From: RDXT01 sp033762375
Lineage (GTDB): Bacteria; Bacteroidota; Bacteroidia; J057
Length of the DNA stretch: 64,000 nt
Assembly: GCA_033762375.1 (NCBI GenBank)
Contig: JANRLQ010000054.1
Span: 1-64,000, forward strand
Reading direction: 5' to 3'
Positions 50,773 to 59,700 of this stretch are shown here, one piece after another (within the stretch, counting starts at the first letter, position 1; every line of letters starts with the position of its first letter). The position numbers and the translations under genes are program-made. The notes under the pieces are model-generated. The model was not told the origin of the DNA. It did not search any database and saw only the letters and a program-made list of their open reading frames with translations.

Positions 50773-52608
50773 ATGAAGGTCTGCTCCATTTCGACAATCG
50801 TGATGATGTTGGGGATTGGCATGAGCGCTCAGTCTGCGTGGGGCCAGCAGCCTCAGCGGAGCTGCGGGACCATGCATCACCTGGAGACCCAGCTCCGCTC
50901 CAATCCTACGATCTCCTACCGCATGCGGGAGATTGAGCAGGATACCCGGCTTAATGCCAAGAGTGTGAACCGCTCGCTCCAGTCTGTCATTACCATCCCG
51001 GTAGTGGTACATGTACTCTACCGCACGCCGGAAGAAAACCTGAGTATTTCACAGATTCTCTCGCAGATAGCGGTGCTTAATGAAGACTTTCGCCGCCGCA
51101 ATGCCGATATTTCTTATACCCGCACCGAATACCTGCCCGTGGCTGCTGATCCCGGGATTGAGTTTAAGCTGGCACAGGTAGCCCCTGATGGACGCCAGAC
51201 AACAGGCATCACCCGCACCCGTACCTCCAAACTGGCTTTTTCTGCTGACCTCAATGACATGAAGTACAGCGCCAGTGGAGGCGTAGATGCCTGGCCCACA
51301 GATCAGTATCTGAATATCTGGATCTGTAACCTGGAGGATAATATGCTGGGATACGCTCAGTTTCCGGGGGGAGCTGCCGAAACAGACGGCGTAGTGATTG
51401 GGTATCGTTTTTTTGGGACGACCGGCACCGTAGCACCTCCCTTCAATCTGGGGCGCACTGCTACCCACGAGGTCGGCCACTGGCTGAATCTCCGGCATAT
51501 CTGGGGCGATGGACCCTGTGACCTGGGTGATTTTGTGGAGGATACCCCGCCGATAGACCATCCCAACCACGGATGTCCTGACGAGATCACCGGGTGTGAG
51601 GGACCTGCCATGACCGAAAACTTCATGGACTACACCGATGATGCGTGTATGAATCTTTTCACCCAGGGGCAGACCCTGCGGATGCGGGCCTTGTTTGGGC
51701 CAGGCGGGACAAGGGCTTCGCTCCTAAACTCTCCGGCCCTGCTGCGGGAAGTCGTCACAGAGGGAGAACATCGTCAGCCTCCGGTGCTGGCGCTTGATAC
51801 AGAGCTGCTCCCCCCATCAGGCGTACGGATGAGCTGGACAGAGGTACCCGGGGCCACAGCCTACAATGTGCGCCTGCGGATGGCCGGAGGTGAATGGGCC
51901 GAACGCTCTTTCCCTAAAAACAATACGGTCGCCTCCCGCCTCAAGCCCTGCACCGAGTATGAGTTTCAGGTAGAGGCCGTTATTGAAGGCACGCCTGCCG
52001 GATATTCCCCCTCCCGTCACTTTACGACACTCGGCTGTGAAGCACAGGAGGCCGTCGCGACGGTACCCGAAAATCTCCGGGCAGTCTCACCCACCGATGC
52101 CTCAGTCACCCTGACATGGACCAGCGTAGCAGGTGCCACAGGTTACCAGGTGCAGTACAAAATAGCCGGCCAGCCTACTGCCCAGTCCCAGACTGTCACC
52201 CGCAATGGCCTCGTCCTGAAAGGACTCCGGCCAGAGACCCTGTATCTCTGGCGGGTACGGGCGGTAATGGGCGCTTCGCAGGGTCCCTACGCACCGGTGG
52301 CTGATTTTTCGACCTCCGGCCAGCTTTACGCCAGTAGCCGGGTAGCTGCCTCCCCCGGCTGGATGACGGTCTCTTTTCAGCAGCCAGGGATTGTGGAGCT
52401 CTCGCTGGCCACAACCCTCCAGATGCAGGTGGACATCAGCCTGCTGGATGCCAGTCAGACCCTTATCAAAAGCTGGACAGACCGCACTGTGGTACCCGGA
52501 CGATCATTGCCCCTGCAGGTAATGGGCCTGCCGGCTGGTACCTACTACCTCGTGGTGCGGGATGTGTCAGGATTTGAGACGATCCGGGAGGTATATATCG
52601 AAGGGTAA
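50773..52608 (+). CDS. Secreted M43-family zinc metalloprotease (cytophagalysin-like) with fibronectin domains
   Basis: A 611-residue secreted protease. Signal peptide ends at SAWGQQ; start at MKVCSISTIV (50773). The zinc site HEVGHWLNLRH lies near residue 231, in the HExxHxxxxxH form of metzincins, and the Met-turn is in ENFMDYTDDACM. Two fibronectin-III-like modules follow (LPPSGVRMSWTEVPGATAYNVRLR and a second copy near VPENLRAVSPTDASVTLTW), then a C-terminal beta-domain ending in GTYYLVVRD...VYIEG, like type A T9SS sorting tails. It should be exported and cut extracellular protein. Confidence 0.9.
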   Translation: MKVCSISTIVMMLGIGMSAQSAWGQQPQRSCGTMHHLETQLRSNPTISYRMREIEQDTRLNAKSVNRSLQSVITIPVVVHVLYRTPEENLSISQILSQIAVLNEDFRRRNADISYTRTEYLPVAADPGIEFKLAQVAPDGRQTTGITRTRTSKLAFSADLNDMKYSASGGVDAWPTDQYLNIWICNLEDNMLGYAQFPGGAAETDGVVIGYRFFGTTGTVAPPFNLGRTATHEVGHWLNLRHIWGDGPCDLGDFVEDTPPIDHPNHGCPDEITGCEGPAMTENFMDYTDDACMNLFTQGQTLRMRALFGPGGTRASLLNSPALLREVVTEGEHRQPPVLALDTELLPPSGVRMSWTEVPGATAYNVRLRMAGGEWAERSFPKNNTVASRLKPCTEYEFQVEAVIEGTPAGYSPSRHFTTLGCEAQEAVATVPENLRAVSPTDASVTLTWTSVAGATGYQVQYKIAGQPTAQSQTVTRNGLVLKGLRPETLYLWRVRAVMGASQGPYAPVADFSTSGQLYASSRVAASPGWMTVSFQQPGIVELSLATTLQMQVDISLLDASQTLIKSWTDRTVVPGRSLPLQVMGLPAGTYYLVVRDVSGFETIREVYIEG

Positions 52609-52611
52609 TCC

Positions 52612-53361
52612 TCAGATCGTAAGGCCTCCGTCGGCTGTGATGACGGCGCCGGTGATAAACCGGCTTTCGTCCGATGCCAGCAGCACGGCCAGACCTGCTA
52701 TATCCTCCGGTGCTCCCTCCAGCTTCAGGGCTTGTTTGTCCATCACATGACTGAGGAGGGCCTTATTGTCAAAAATAGCCTGGCTGAGTTTGGTGCGGAT
52801 GAAGCCGGGACAGATCGCATTGACCCGGATCAGGTCCGGACCCCACTCCCGGGCCATGACCTTGGTGAGCATGATCAGGCCCGCCTTGCTTACGCTGTAA
52901 GCGCCCAGGCCCTGACTGGGCGTGAATCCCTCTACGCTGGAAATATTAATGACGGAGCCTCCGCCCCGTGCTTTCAGGTGTGGATAACAATGCCGAGCCA
53001 GTTCAAATGGACCCTTCAGATTCACGTCCATCAGTTTGTCCCAGGCGGCTTCTGTTACTTGCTGGATAGGACCAAAAGCAGGATTGGTGCCTGCATTATT
53101 CACCAGGATGTCCAGCCCGCCGTATGCAGCTACGGTTGCGGAGACCAGTCCCGGAAGGTCTTCAAACCGGCCTACATTACAGGCGATACCGGTCGCCTCT
53201 ATACTCGCCTGCCTGAACTCCTCTGCTACGGCCGACACAGCCGCCTGGTCGCGGCTTGAAACAACTACCCGGGCACCTGCCTGCCCCAGCGCAAAGGCCA
53301 TTGCTTTGCCTATTCCCTTGCTTGCCCCGGTGACCAGGGCTGTTTTGCCTGTAAGATTCAT
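52612..53361 (-). CDS. Short-chain dehydrogenase/reductase (SDR)
   Basis: A 249-residue classical SDR. NAD(P) binding is in TGASKGIGKAMA, the structural NNAGTN follows, and the catalytic Ser (INISSVEG), Tyr and Lys (AYSVSKAG) are in place. The C-terminal GAVITADGGLTI fits the 3-oxoacyl-reductase/gluconate-dehydrogenase type. I start at the Met of MNLTGKTALVTG (53361). Substrate is not readable. It converges on the M43 gene, three bases apart. Confidence 0.93.
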   Translation of the reverse strand: MNLTGKTALVTGASKGIGKAMAFALGQAGARVVVSSRDQAAVSAVAEEFRQASIEATGIACNVGRFEDLPGLVSATVAAYGGLDILVNNAGTNPAFGPIQQVTEAAWDKLMDVNLKGPFELARHCYPHLKARGGGSVINISSVEGFTPSQGLGAYSVSKAGLIMLTKVMAREWGPDLIRVNAICPGFIRTKLSQAIFDNKALLSHVMDKQALKLEGAPEDIAGLAVLLASDESRFITGAVITADGGLTI

Positions 53362-53538
53362 ACGGTGAGATAATATGTCGTGAGTAGCGGTCATAACTTG
53401 CGATTAATATTTCAGGATACCAAACGACCCTGAGCGGTAAGATATATTGTTTACCTGCAAGCGCTGCTTTGATACAGATTATTCCAGATATGTGTATATT
53501 ATGAGACGAATATAGGACGCTACCCTGATGAATGAGTC

Positions 53539-56500
53539 ATGATGAAGTGCTGGTTATACCTGCGCGGGAGGTTCAGTGGGTTGATAGTGGCCGCGAGTTT
53601 CCTGCATCTGATGAGCGGATGCGGCTCCGCCTACCAACCAGCACCCGCTGTTGCTGACCAACTCCCGGAGGTGGTGGATTTTACCTTTCACATCAAACCC
53701 CTGCTTTCGGACCGGTGTTTTGCCTGTCATGGGCCCGATGCCAACAAACGTGAGTCAGGACTCCGGCTGGATGTGGAGGAGCAAGCCCTGCGGACCCGGC
53801 TGGAGGCGGGCGGATATGCCTTTGTGCCGGGAAGTCTCCGCCAGAGTGTAGCCTGGACCCGGATCATGTCGGATGATCCCGATCTGGTCATGCCGCCCCC
53901 GGCCTCTCATTTGTCCCTGACCCCGTACGAAAAAGCCCTGATCGCCCGATGGATTGAGCAGGGTGCCGAGTACAAGCCACACTGGGCATTTTCACCGCCG
54001 GTCAAGCCGGCATTACCCGACCTGGAACACCCGGCGATGGCCCTCCAGCCCTTAGACCATTTTGTGTTGAAGCGGCTGGAGCAGGAGGGCATCACACCTG
54101 CGCCTCCAGCTGACAAGGAAACCCTGATCCGCCGTGTGAGCCTTGACCTGACCGGACTGCCGCCCCTGCTGGAGGAGGTTGAGGCCTTCATGGCTGATAC
54201 CACTGCGCAGGCATATGAACGTGTGGTGGACCGGCTTTTGGCTTCGCCACACTTCGGGGAGCGCATGGCTGCAGAGTGGCTGGACCTGGCCCGGTATGCC
54301 GATACACACGGGTACCAGGACGACGGGGACCGTACCATGTGGCCCTGGCGGGACTGGGTGATTGGGCAATTTAATGAAAATCAGCCCTTTGACTCCTTCA
54401 TTACCTGGCAACTCGCCGGTGATCTCCTGCCGCAACCCAGCCGGTCTCAGGTGCTGGCGACAGCCTTCCTCCGGAACCATATGCAAAACCAGGAAGGAGG
54501 CATCGTGCCGGAAGAGTACCGCGTGGAATATGTCGTGGACCGGGTCCGCACCACCTCCAAGGCATTTTTAGGGCTGACCATGGAGTGTGCCCAGTGCCAT
54601 GATCACAAGTATGACCCGATCACCCAGCGGGAATATTATCAGTTTTACAGTTTTTTTAACCAGAATAATGAAACCGGGGCCATTCCGTACGCAGGTGAGG
54701 CCAGTCCGGTAGTAATCCTGACGGACAGTGCGACAGCGGCCATACAAGCATATCTCGACTGTGTGGAGTCACAGGCACTCGAACTCCGGCAGATGTTTCA
54801 GCCGGGGCGCGACCGGCGGTTTCAGGCATGGCTCTCCCGCACAGCGCCGCCTGCTCTCACCCCGGCCACGATCACCGGACTCGTAGCCTATTATCCGTTT
54901 GATACCTTGCGGGCTGACAAACTGCCCAATCTGACATCACCTTCCCGTCCGGCAGTATTCAGCCAGGCCAATCTCCTCCTGAAGCCGGCCACCATCCCGG
55001 GTCCGGTCGGGAAAGCACAACAACTCCGGGGGGATGGGTTCATTGACATAGGCCCTGAGGTGGGAAAGTTTGAACACAACGAACCTTTTACGGTAAGTTT
55101 TTGGCTCAATGTCCTGGGTGACAGCCTGGAAGGCCCGGTATTTGCCAGGACAGGCGGTCTGTTTGACGGAAACAGGGGCTATGAGTGCCTCTTGCGTCCG
55201 GATGGACGGCTGACCTTCGGGCTCAACCATGTCTGGCCAGACAATTGCATTGAAATTCGCCTCAAAAAACCCCTGCCGATTCAGTCCTGGCACCATGTCT
55301 CGATGGTATATGATGGCTCAGGCAAGGCCTCCGGTGTACAGATATGGATAGATGGTCAGCAGGCCCTGGTGGACATCGTCAATGACAACCTCCGCCAGAG
55401 TATTCTGTATGCCCGTAAAAAAACCAACTGGAACTATCACAGCTTCCGGATCGGGCGGCGGCAGGAAGAATCACTCGACAGTGTAGCCCTGGATGAGTTC
55501 AGGATATATCGCCGGAATCTGACCCCGCTGGAGCTGATGGCGCTGAGCGGGCAACCGGATCCGCTGAGCCGTGCCTGGCAGGAACGCGCTCCGCAAGCCC
55601 TGGCAGCCTTGTATGCATATTATCAGGCAACAGCCGATCCCGGATTTCAGGCAGTAAACGAAGAACTGCGGACGGCCCGTGCCCAGGTCATTGCAGCCCT
55701 GACGGAGTCCTATTCTGTGATGGTGATGCATGACCTGCCAGCGCCACGCCCTACATTTATCCTGGACCGGGGACAGTACGACAGCCCTGCCGATTCCGTC
55801 ACGAGTTATACCCCAGCCAGCCTGGGGGTTTTTCCGGCGGCCCTGCCCCGGAACCGGCTGGGACTGGCCCAGTGGCTCACCGATCCCCGCCACCCGCTCA
55901 CGGCGCGGGTGACCGTCAACCGGTACTGGCAGCTTTTGTTTGGGCAGGGGCTGGTGCGCACACCGGATGATTTTGGCAACCAGGGAGCCTTACCTACCCA
56001 TCCGGCATTATTGGACTGGCTTGCGGTTTCATTTGTGGAAAGTGGATGGGATTTGAAGGCCCTGCTTAAAACCATTGTGCTGTCCTCGACCTATCGCCAG
56101 TCATCGGTGTATCGGCAGGACCTGGCGGAGCGTGATCCGCAGAATGACCTGCTGGCCCGTGGGCCAGCCGTGCGGCTGACGGCCGAGATGATGCGGGACC
56201 AGGCCCTGACGGCCAGTGGCCTTCTCGTCCGGAAGCTGGGAGGGTCCAGCGTCAAACCCTATCAGCCCGAGGGCCTCTGGGATCAACTCGCCATCCGGAA
56301 TGGCACCCGCTACGTGCAGCAGCATGGTGACAGCCTGTACCGCCGCAGCTTGTACACCTTCTGGAAGCGTACGATCCCGCCTCCGTCCATGATTACGTTT
56401 GATGCGGCAGAGCGCAGTGCCTGTACCGTAAAACGACAACATACCACTACGCCGCTTCAGGCGCTGGTACTGCTGAATGATCCCCAGTTTATCGAAGCCA

Positions 56501-56796
56501 GCCGGGCCCTGGCCCAGCGAACCCTCCGCGAGGTGCCGGGAGACCCACAGGCACAAATCAGCAGGCTGTTCCGGCGGGTGACCAGCCGTCACCCCACTCC
56601 GGGCGAAATGACCACCCTCATGCACCTGTATGAGTCTGAGCGTGCCGCCTACCGCCGCGAACCGGCACGGGTACAGGCCCTCCTGCGGGTAGGTGAGTTC
56701 CCCTTTGACAAGACCCTTCAGCCTGCGGAGACAGGGGCTATGACCCTCGTCGCCAGCACTGTATTTAACCTGGACGAAGCCATCTTCAAACGATAA
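53539..56796 (+). CDS. PSD1-type c-type cytochrome lipoprotein with inserted LamG lectin domain
   Basis: A 1,085-residue protein. The N-terminus has a lipobox (HLMSGCG), then a Planctomycete-cytochrome-C (PSCyt1) domain with heme motif CFACH at 60-64. The DUF1549 (PSCyt2) domain spans about 165-370 and contains CAQCH near 350. A LamG/concanavalin-like insert lies near 450-657, and the DUF1553 (PSD1) domain is C-terminal, about 755-1010. Two heme motifs imply redox function at the outer side of the membrane. It is followed after three bases by the DUF1501 gene. Such pairs are usual in Planctomycetes and occur in some Bacteroidota; proposed roles in sulfated polysaccharide handling are inference. 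Confidence 0.9.
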   Translation: MMKCWLYLRGRFSGLIVAASFLHLMSGCGSAYQPAPAVADQLPEVVDFTFHIKPLLSDRCFACHGPDANKRESGLRLDVEEQALRTRLEAGGYAFVPGSLRQSVAWTRIMSDDPDLVMPPPASHLSLTPYEKALIARWIEQGAEYKPHWAFSPPVKPALPDLEHPAMALQPLDHFVLKRLEQEGITPAPPADKETLIRRVSLDLTGLPPLLEEVEAFMADTTAQAYERVVDRLLASPHFGERMAAEWLDLARYADTHGYQDDGDRTMWPWRDWVIGQFNENQPFDSFITWQLAGDLLPQPSRSQVLATAFLRNHMQNQEGGIVPEEYRVEYVVDRVRTTSKAFLGLTMECAQCHDHKYDPITQREYYQFYSFFNQNNETGAIPYAGEASPVVILTDSATAAIQAYLDCVESQALELRQMFQPGRDRRFQAWLSRTAPPALTPATITGLVAYYPFDTLRADKLPNLTSPSRPAVFSQANLLLKPATIPGPVGKAQQLRGDGFIDIGPEVGKFEHNEPFTVSFWLNVLGDSLEGPVFARTGGLFDGNRGYECLLRPDGRLTFGLNHVWPDNCIEIRLKKPLPIQSWHHVSMVYDGSGKASGVQIWIDGQQALVDIVNDNLRQSILYARKKTNWNYHSFRIGRRQEESLDSVALDEFRIYRRNLTPLELMALSGQPDPLSRAWQERAPQALAALYAYYQATADPGFQAVNEELRTARAQVIAALTESYSVMVMHDLPAPRPTFILDRGQYDSPADSVTSYTPASLGVFPAALPRNRLGLAQWLTDPRHPLTARVTVNRYWQLLFGQGLVRTPDDFGNQGALPTHPALLDWLAVSFVESGWDLKALLKTIVLSSTYRQSSVYRQDLAERDPQNDLLARGPAVRLTAEMMRDQALTASGLLVRKLGGSSVKPYQPEGLWDQLAIRNGTRYVQQHGDSLYRRSLYTFWKRTIPPPSMITFDAAERSACTVKRQHTTTPLQALVLLNDPQFIEASRALAQRTLREVPGDPQAQISRLFRRVTSRHPTPGEMTTLMHLYESERAAYRREPARVQALLRVGEFPFDKTLQPAETGAMTLVASTVFNLDEAIFKR

Positions 56797-56799
56797 TGT

Positions 56800-58266
56800 A
56801 TGTCTGACTGTCAGCAATATAATACCTACTGGAGCCGGCGTGAATTCCTGGCCAAAACTGCTATGGGCCTGGGCAGCGTGGCCCTGGCTTCTCTGATATA
56901 TCCTTCCAGCCTGGCTGGGGATCCGGCACCGGCAGTGACAGATCCTCATGCTGCGGGGATATTAGGGCAGCCCCATATCCTGCCCCGTGCCAGGCGGGTG
57001 ATTTATCTTTTTCAGAGCGGGGCACCGTCTCAGCTGGAGTTGTTTGACTACAAACCCCTGCTGCGGGAGATGAATGGCCAAAACCTGCCGGACTCCATCC
57101 GCAAAGGCCAGCGGCTGACGGGGATGACGTCTTTTCAGAAGGCATTTCCCCTGGCAGGTGCCCACTACGACTTCCGTCAGCATGGTCAAAGCGGGGCCTG
57201 GATCAGCGATTTGATGCCGCACACGGCGCGCATCGCAGATGAGTTGTGTATCATCAAGTCTATGCACACCGAGGCGATCAACCATGATCCGGCCGTGACC
57301 TTTGTGCAGACAGGCTCTCAGCAACCCGGTCGTCCTTCGATAGGTTCATGGCTCAGTTATGGTCTCGGCACCGATAATCAGGATCTCCCGTCGTTTATTG
57401 TATTGGTATCCCGTGGCAGGGAGGGAGATCAGCCTTTATATGCCCGGCTTTGGGGCAATGGGTTCCTGCCCTCGCTGCACCAGGGCGTACAGTTTCGGGC
57501 AGCCCAGGACCCGGTTTTGTACCTCAATGACCCTGCCGGTATAGACCCTGCGACCCGTCGGCGGATGCTCGATCACCTGGCCGAATTGAATACGCAACAA
57601 TACGAACGGGTATTCGACCCGGAGATCAGCTCCCGGATTTCGCAGTATGAGATGGCTTTCAGGATGCAGACCTCCGTGCCTGAGGCCCTGAACCTGCAGG
57701 AGGAGCCCGACTATATCTACGATCTGTATGGGCCTGAGTCCCGGACGCCCGGTACCTTTGCTGCCAACTGCATCCAGGCGCGTCGTCTGGCAGAGCGGGA
57801 CGTGAAGTTTATCCAGCTCTACCACCAGGGCTGGGACCAGCACGGCAACCTGCCGCAGGATATAGGGGTGATGGCCCGGAGTGTGGACCAGGCTTCAGCC
57901 GCACTGGTACAAGACCTCAAGCAGCGGGGAATGCTGGAGGACACACTGGTTATATGGGGCGGGGAGTTTGGCCGGACCAACTACTCCCAGGGACGGCTGA
58001 CCAAGGAAAGTTTTGGCCGGGATCACCATCCGAGGTGTTTTTCTGTCTGGATGGCGGGCGGCGGCGTCAAGCCGGGCATCAGCTACGGAGAGACGGATGA
58101 ATTTGGGTACAACGTCGCCAAAGACCCGGTGCATGTGCATGATTTTCAGGCGACCCTGCTCCACTTGCTGGGGATTGACCACGAGAAACTTACCTTCAAG
58201 CACCAGGGCCGACGTTATCGCCTGACGGATGTCCACGGAAAAGTTGTGCCAGGTATCCTGGCTTAG
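56800..58266 (+). CDS. DUF1501 secreted protein (sulfatase-like fold), Tat substrate
   Basis: A 488-residue protein with a twin-arginine signal (SRREFLAKTAMGLGSVALASL). The body belongs to DUF1501, an alkaline-phosphatase/sulfatase-like superfamily. Visible segments: FLFQSGAPSQLELFDYKP near 70-85, YGLGTDNQDLPSFIVL, IWGGEFGRTNYSQG and GRDHHPRCFSVWMAGGGVKPG, whose Asp and His residues are likely metal ligands. No Cys-type sulfatase motif is present. Three bases after the PSD1 gene, so the two are one unit and the products presumably act together in the periplasm. Confidence 0.92.
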   Translation: MSDCQQYNTYWSRREFLAKTAMGLGSVALASLIYPSSLAGDPAPAVTDPHAAGILGQPHILPRARRVIYLFQSGAPSQLELFDYKPLLREMNGQNLPDSIRKGQRLTGMTSFQKAFPLAGAHYDFRQHGQSGAWISDLMPHTARIADELCIIKSMHTEAINHDPAVTFVQTGSQQPGRPSIGSWLSYGLGTDNQDLPSFIVLVSRGREGDQPLYARLWGNGFLPSLHQGVQFRAAQDPVLYLNDPAGIDPATRRRMLDHLAELNTQQYERVFDPEISSRISQYEMAFRMQTSVPEALNLQEEPDYIYDLYGPESRTPGTFAANCIQARRLAERDVKFIQLYHQGWDQHGNLPQDIGVMARSVDQASAALVQDLKQRGMLEDTLVIWGGEFGRTNYSQGRLTKESFGRDHHPRCFSVWMAGGGVKPGISYGETDEFGYNVAKDPVHVHDFQATLLHLLGIDHEKLTFKHQGRRYRLTDVHGKVVPGILA

Positions 58267-58276
58267 CCGGGGCGAC

Positions 58277-58720
58277 TTACCACTTTTCGACCGGAATCGT
58301 CTCAATACGATGGCCGTTTTCATCACGGTCATCCTGATCCTCATAGGTCGAAGGCTCGTCGTCCTCTATGCCGCTCATGTTATCTGAAGGTGGTTCCTGC
58401 TGATAGGTATCGCTGCCGAGGCCCAGTATAGGATAAAACAGGAAAGGCAGCATGGACAACCCGACCCCAAAAAGGCTGGATCGCCCAAAGTTTTTAGCTA
58501 TGCCGATATTCATCTGGAACCATGCCACGATGTTCACGATGGGGATCAAAAACAGGAGTACCCACCACTCAGGCATCCGGGCGATCCGGGACATGACGTA
58601 GAGGTTGTACACCGGAATCAGGGATGCCCAGCCCGGTTCCCCTGCTTTTTCAAAGGTATTCCAGATACCCGCCAGATAAAGCCCGGCAAACCCGAAAAAC
58701 AGCAAAAATAGTACAGCCAT
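58277..58720 (-). CDS. DUF5684-type small integral membrane protein
   Basis: A 147-residue protein with three or four hydrophobic segments: AVLFLLFFGFAGLYLAGIW, then WASLIPVYNLYVMSRI and WWVLLFLIPIVNIVAWFQMNIGIA. This is the DUF5684 layout (the GWASLIPVYNLY block). An acidic C-terminal tail follows. I start at the ATG at 58720, because the frame upstream runs through a strong promoter (58849-58879) and a terminator-like hairpin. It converges on the DUF1501 gene. Function unknown. Confidence 0.78.
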   Translation of the reverse strand: MAVLFLLFFGFAGLYLAGIWNTFEKAGEPGWASLIPVYNLYVMSRIARMPEWWVLLFLIPIVNIVAWFQMNIGIAKNFGRSSLFGVGLSMLPFLFYPILGLGSDTYQQEPPSDNMSGIEDDEPSTYEDQDDRDENGHRIETIPVEKW

Positions 58721-58779
58721 ATAGATGGAGATTATACCTGATTGTACGACACGGCTGAACTTTCGTTGTATTACACGCA

Positions 58780-58817
58780 AAAATGAAAAACCGGCAGTGT
58801 CTTGTGACAACTGCCGG
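58780..58817 (-). terminator. Intrinsic-terminator-like hairpin in the DUF5684 leader (candidate attenuator)
   Basis: On the minus strand an 8-bp stem (58810-58817 with 58791-58798), a bulged T and an inner 3-bp stem with ACAA loop, followed by TTTTTCATTTTT. It lies 60 bases before the DUF5684 start and downstream of the promoter at 58849-58879, so transcripts from that promoter would have to read through it. Confidence 0.7.
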
Positions 58818-58848
58818 CGTGTGTGGTTGTTGAGAAAACTTGCCGGAT

Positions 58849-58879
58849 CAAAACTACTCTCTGAATCCACTTGATCAAA
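58849..58879 (-). promoter_or_regulatory. Consensus Bacteroidota promoter before DUF5684
   Basis: On the minus strand TTTG (58876-58879), 19 bases, TAGTTTTG (58849-58856). The match to the consensus is exact. The minus-7 octamer is identical to that of tRNA-Cys. Confidence 0.65.
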
Positions 58880-58935
58880 TGCGAAAATGCCGTCAGGCTG
58901 ACAAGTATATTTACATCGGTTATTGTCTGCAGATG

Positions 58936-58951
58936 GCCCCTGATCAGGGGC
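58936..58951. repeat. 16-bp perfect palindrome
   Basis: GCCCCTGATCAGGGGC is self-complementary with no central gap, in an otherwise featureless gap. It has no adjacent T-run, so it is not an intrinsic terminator; a protein-binding site is possible. Confidence 0.6.
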
Positions 58952-59042
58952 AGCGCGCCTGGCAGGCCCGCATTTGCACCAATCCGGGGATGTACAACCC
59001 GCAGAATGGTCACCTTTATGGAGATCGTCTTACATCAGACAT

Positions 59043-59071
59043 CAAAAAGCTGCCGGCCTCATGGCCGGCAG
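59043..59071 (-). terminator. Terminator of hsp20
   Basis: A perfect 10-bp GC-rich stem (59048-59057 with 59062-59071) with a four-base loop, followed on the minus strand by TTTTT. It lies about 50 bases past the hsp20 stop. Confidence 0.9.
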
Positions 59072-59123
59072 CCCCTCATCTGCTCAGGGAGGTCCCTGTG
59101 CATCTACCTGTCGCTCAAAAACC

Positions 59124-59561
59124 TTAGTTGATCTCTACGATACGGGGCGCTTGTGTACGTGCCTCGGTACGCTTGGGCAGTTTCACAAGCAGGACACCGT
59201 TTTCGTATGCGGCGCTGATTTGCGCAGTATCAATCGTCTCGGGGAGGGTAAACGAGCGGCTAAACGCTGCATAGTTAAACTCCCGGCGCGTATAGCGGCC
59301 TTTTTCGTCTTGTTCTTCCGCCTGGCTTTCCCGGCTGGCGCTGATCTTGAGTGAACGGTGGTTCAGCTCCAGCTTAAAGTTTTCCTTCGTGAGACCCGGA
59401 GCCGCTACTTCGAGCGTAAACCCATTGTTGTCCTCATGGATATTCACTGCGGGGGTATTAAACGAGGTGTTGGACCACTCAGGATAAAACAACTCGTCAA
59501 ATACAGCAGGAAAACCGGGGAAAAGGCGGGAAGGGGTGGCTTGACGTTTTACCAGTGTCAT
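59124..59561 (-). CDS. Small heat-shock protein, Hsp20/alpha-crystallin family
   Basis: A 145-residue ATP-independent chaperone. The alpha-crystallin domain begins at NTPAVNIHEDNNGFTLEVAAPGL (about 34-56). Conserved blocks are LKISASRE, RREFNYAAFSRSFTLPE and the hallmark AAYENGVLLVKLPK; the C-terminus has PRIVEIN, the I-x-I-like anchor. It holds unfolding proteins under stress. Twin palindromes lie upstream and probably regulate it. Confidence 0.95.
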   Translation of the reverse strand: MTLVKRQATPSRLFPGFPAVFDELFYPEWSNTSFNTPAVNIHEDNNGFTLEVAAPGLTKENFKLELNHRSLKISASRESQAEEQDEKGRYTRREFNYAAFSRSFTLPETIDTAQISAAYENGVLLVKLPKRTEARTQAPRIVEIN

Positions 59562-59623
59562 GGCTTCTATGAATTAGTGGGTGATACATTGTTGAATACA
59601 CTTACCTATGGCAACTGGCAGAC

Positions 59624-59631
59624 CAATCTTA
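59624..59631 (-). promoter_or_regulatory. Candidate minus-7 element of hsp20
   Basis: TAAGATTG on the minus strand, one mismatch from TAnnTTTG, 63 bases upstream of the hsp20 start and only 8 bases downstream of a palindrome (59639-59651). Without a matching TTG, it is tentative. Confidence 0.3.
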
Positions 59632-59638
59632 TTTTTAC

Positions 59639-59651
59639 TGCCATAATGGCA
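59639..59651. promoter_or_regulatory. Palindrome TGCCATAATGGCA, copy 1, upstream of hsp20
   Basis: Arms TGCCAT and ATGGCA around a single A. It is identical to copy 2, 62 bases away. Candidate operator for a stress regulator acting on hsp20. Confidence 0.6.
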
Positions 59652-59700
59652 TATTTTTTAAAATATACGGGCAAAAAGACAGTATTTGTTTAATAAATTA

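Larger units (their letters stand above)
58721..59123. other. Non-coding stretch between hsp20 and DUF5684
   Basis: This region of 403 bases holds, on the minus strand, the hsp20 terminator (59043-59071), a consensus promoter (58849-58879) and a terminator-like hairpin (58780-58817). A perfect 16-bp palindrome lies at 58936-58951. Short frames on both strands show no family pattern. Confidence 0.6.

Noticed and set aside
58840..59127. A 95-codon plus-strand frame rich in Gln and Cys
   Set aside because: It crosses the hsp20 terminator and the DUF5684 promoter and matches nothing known; a small gene cannot be excluded but is not supported.
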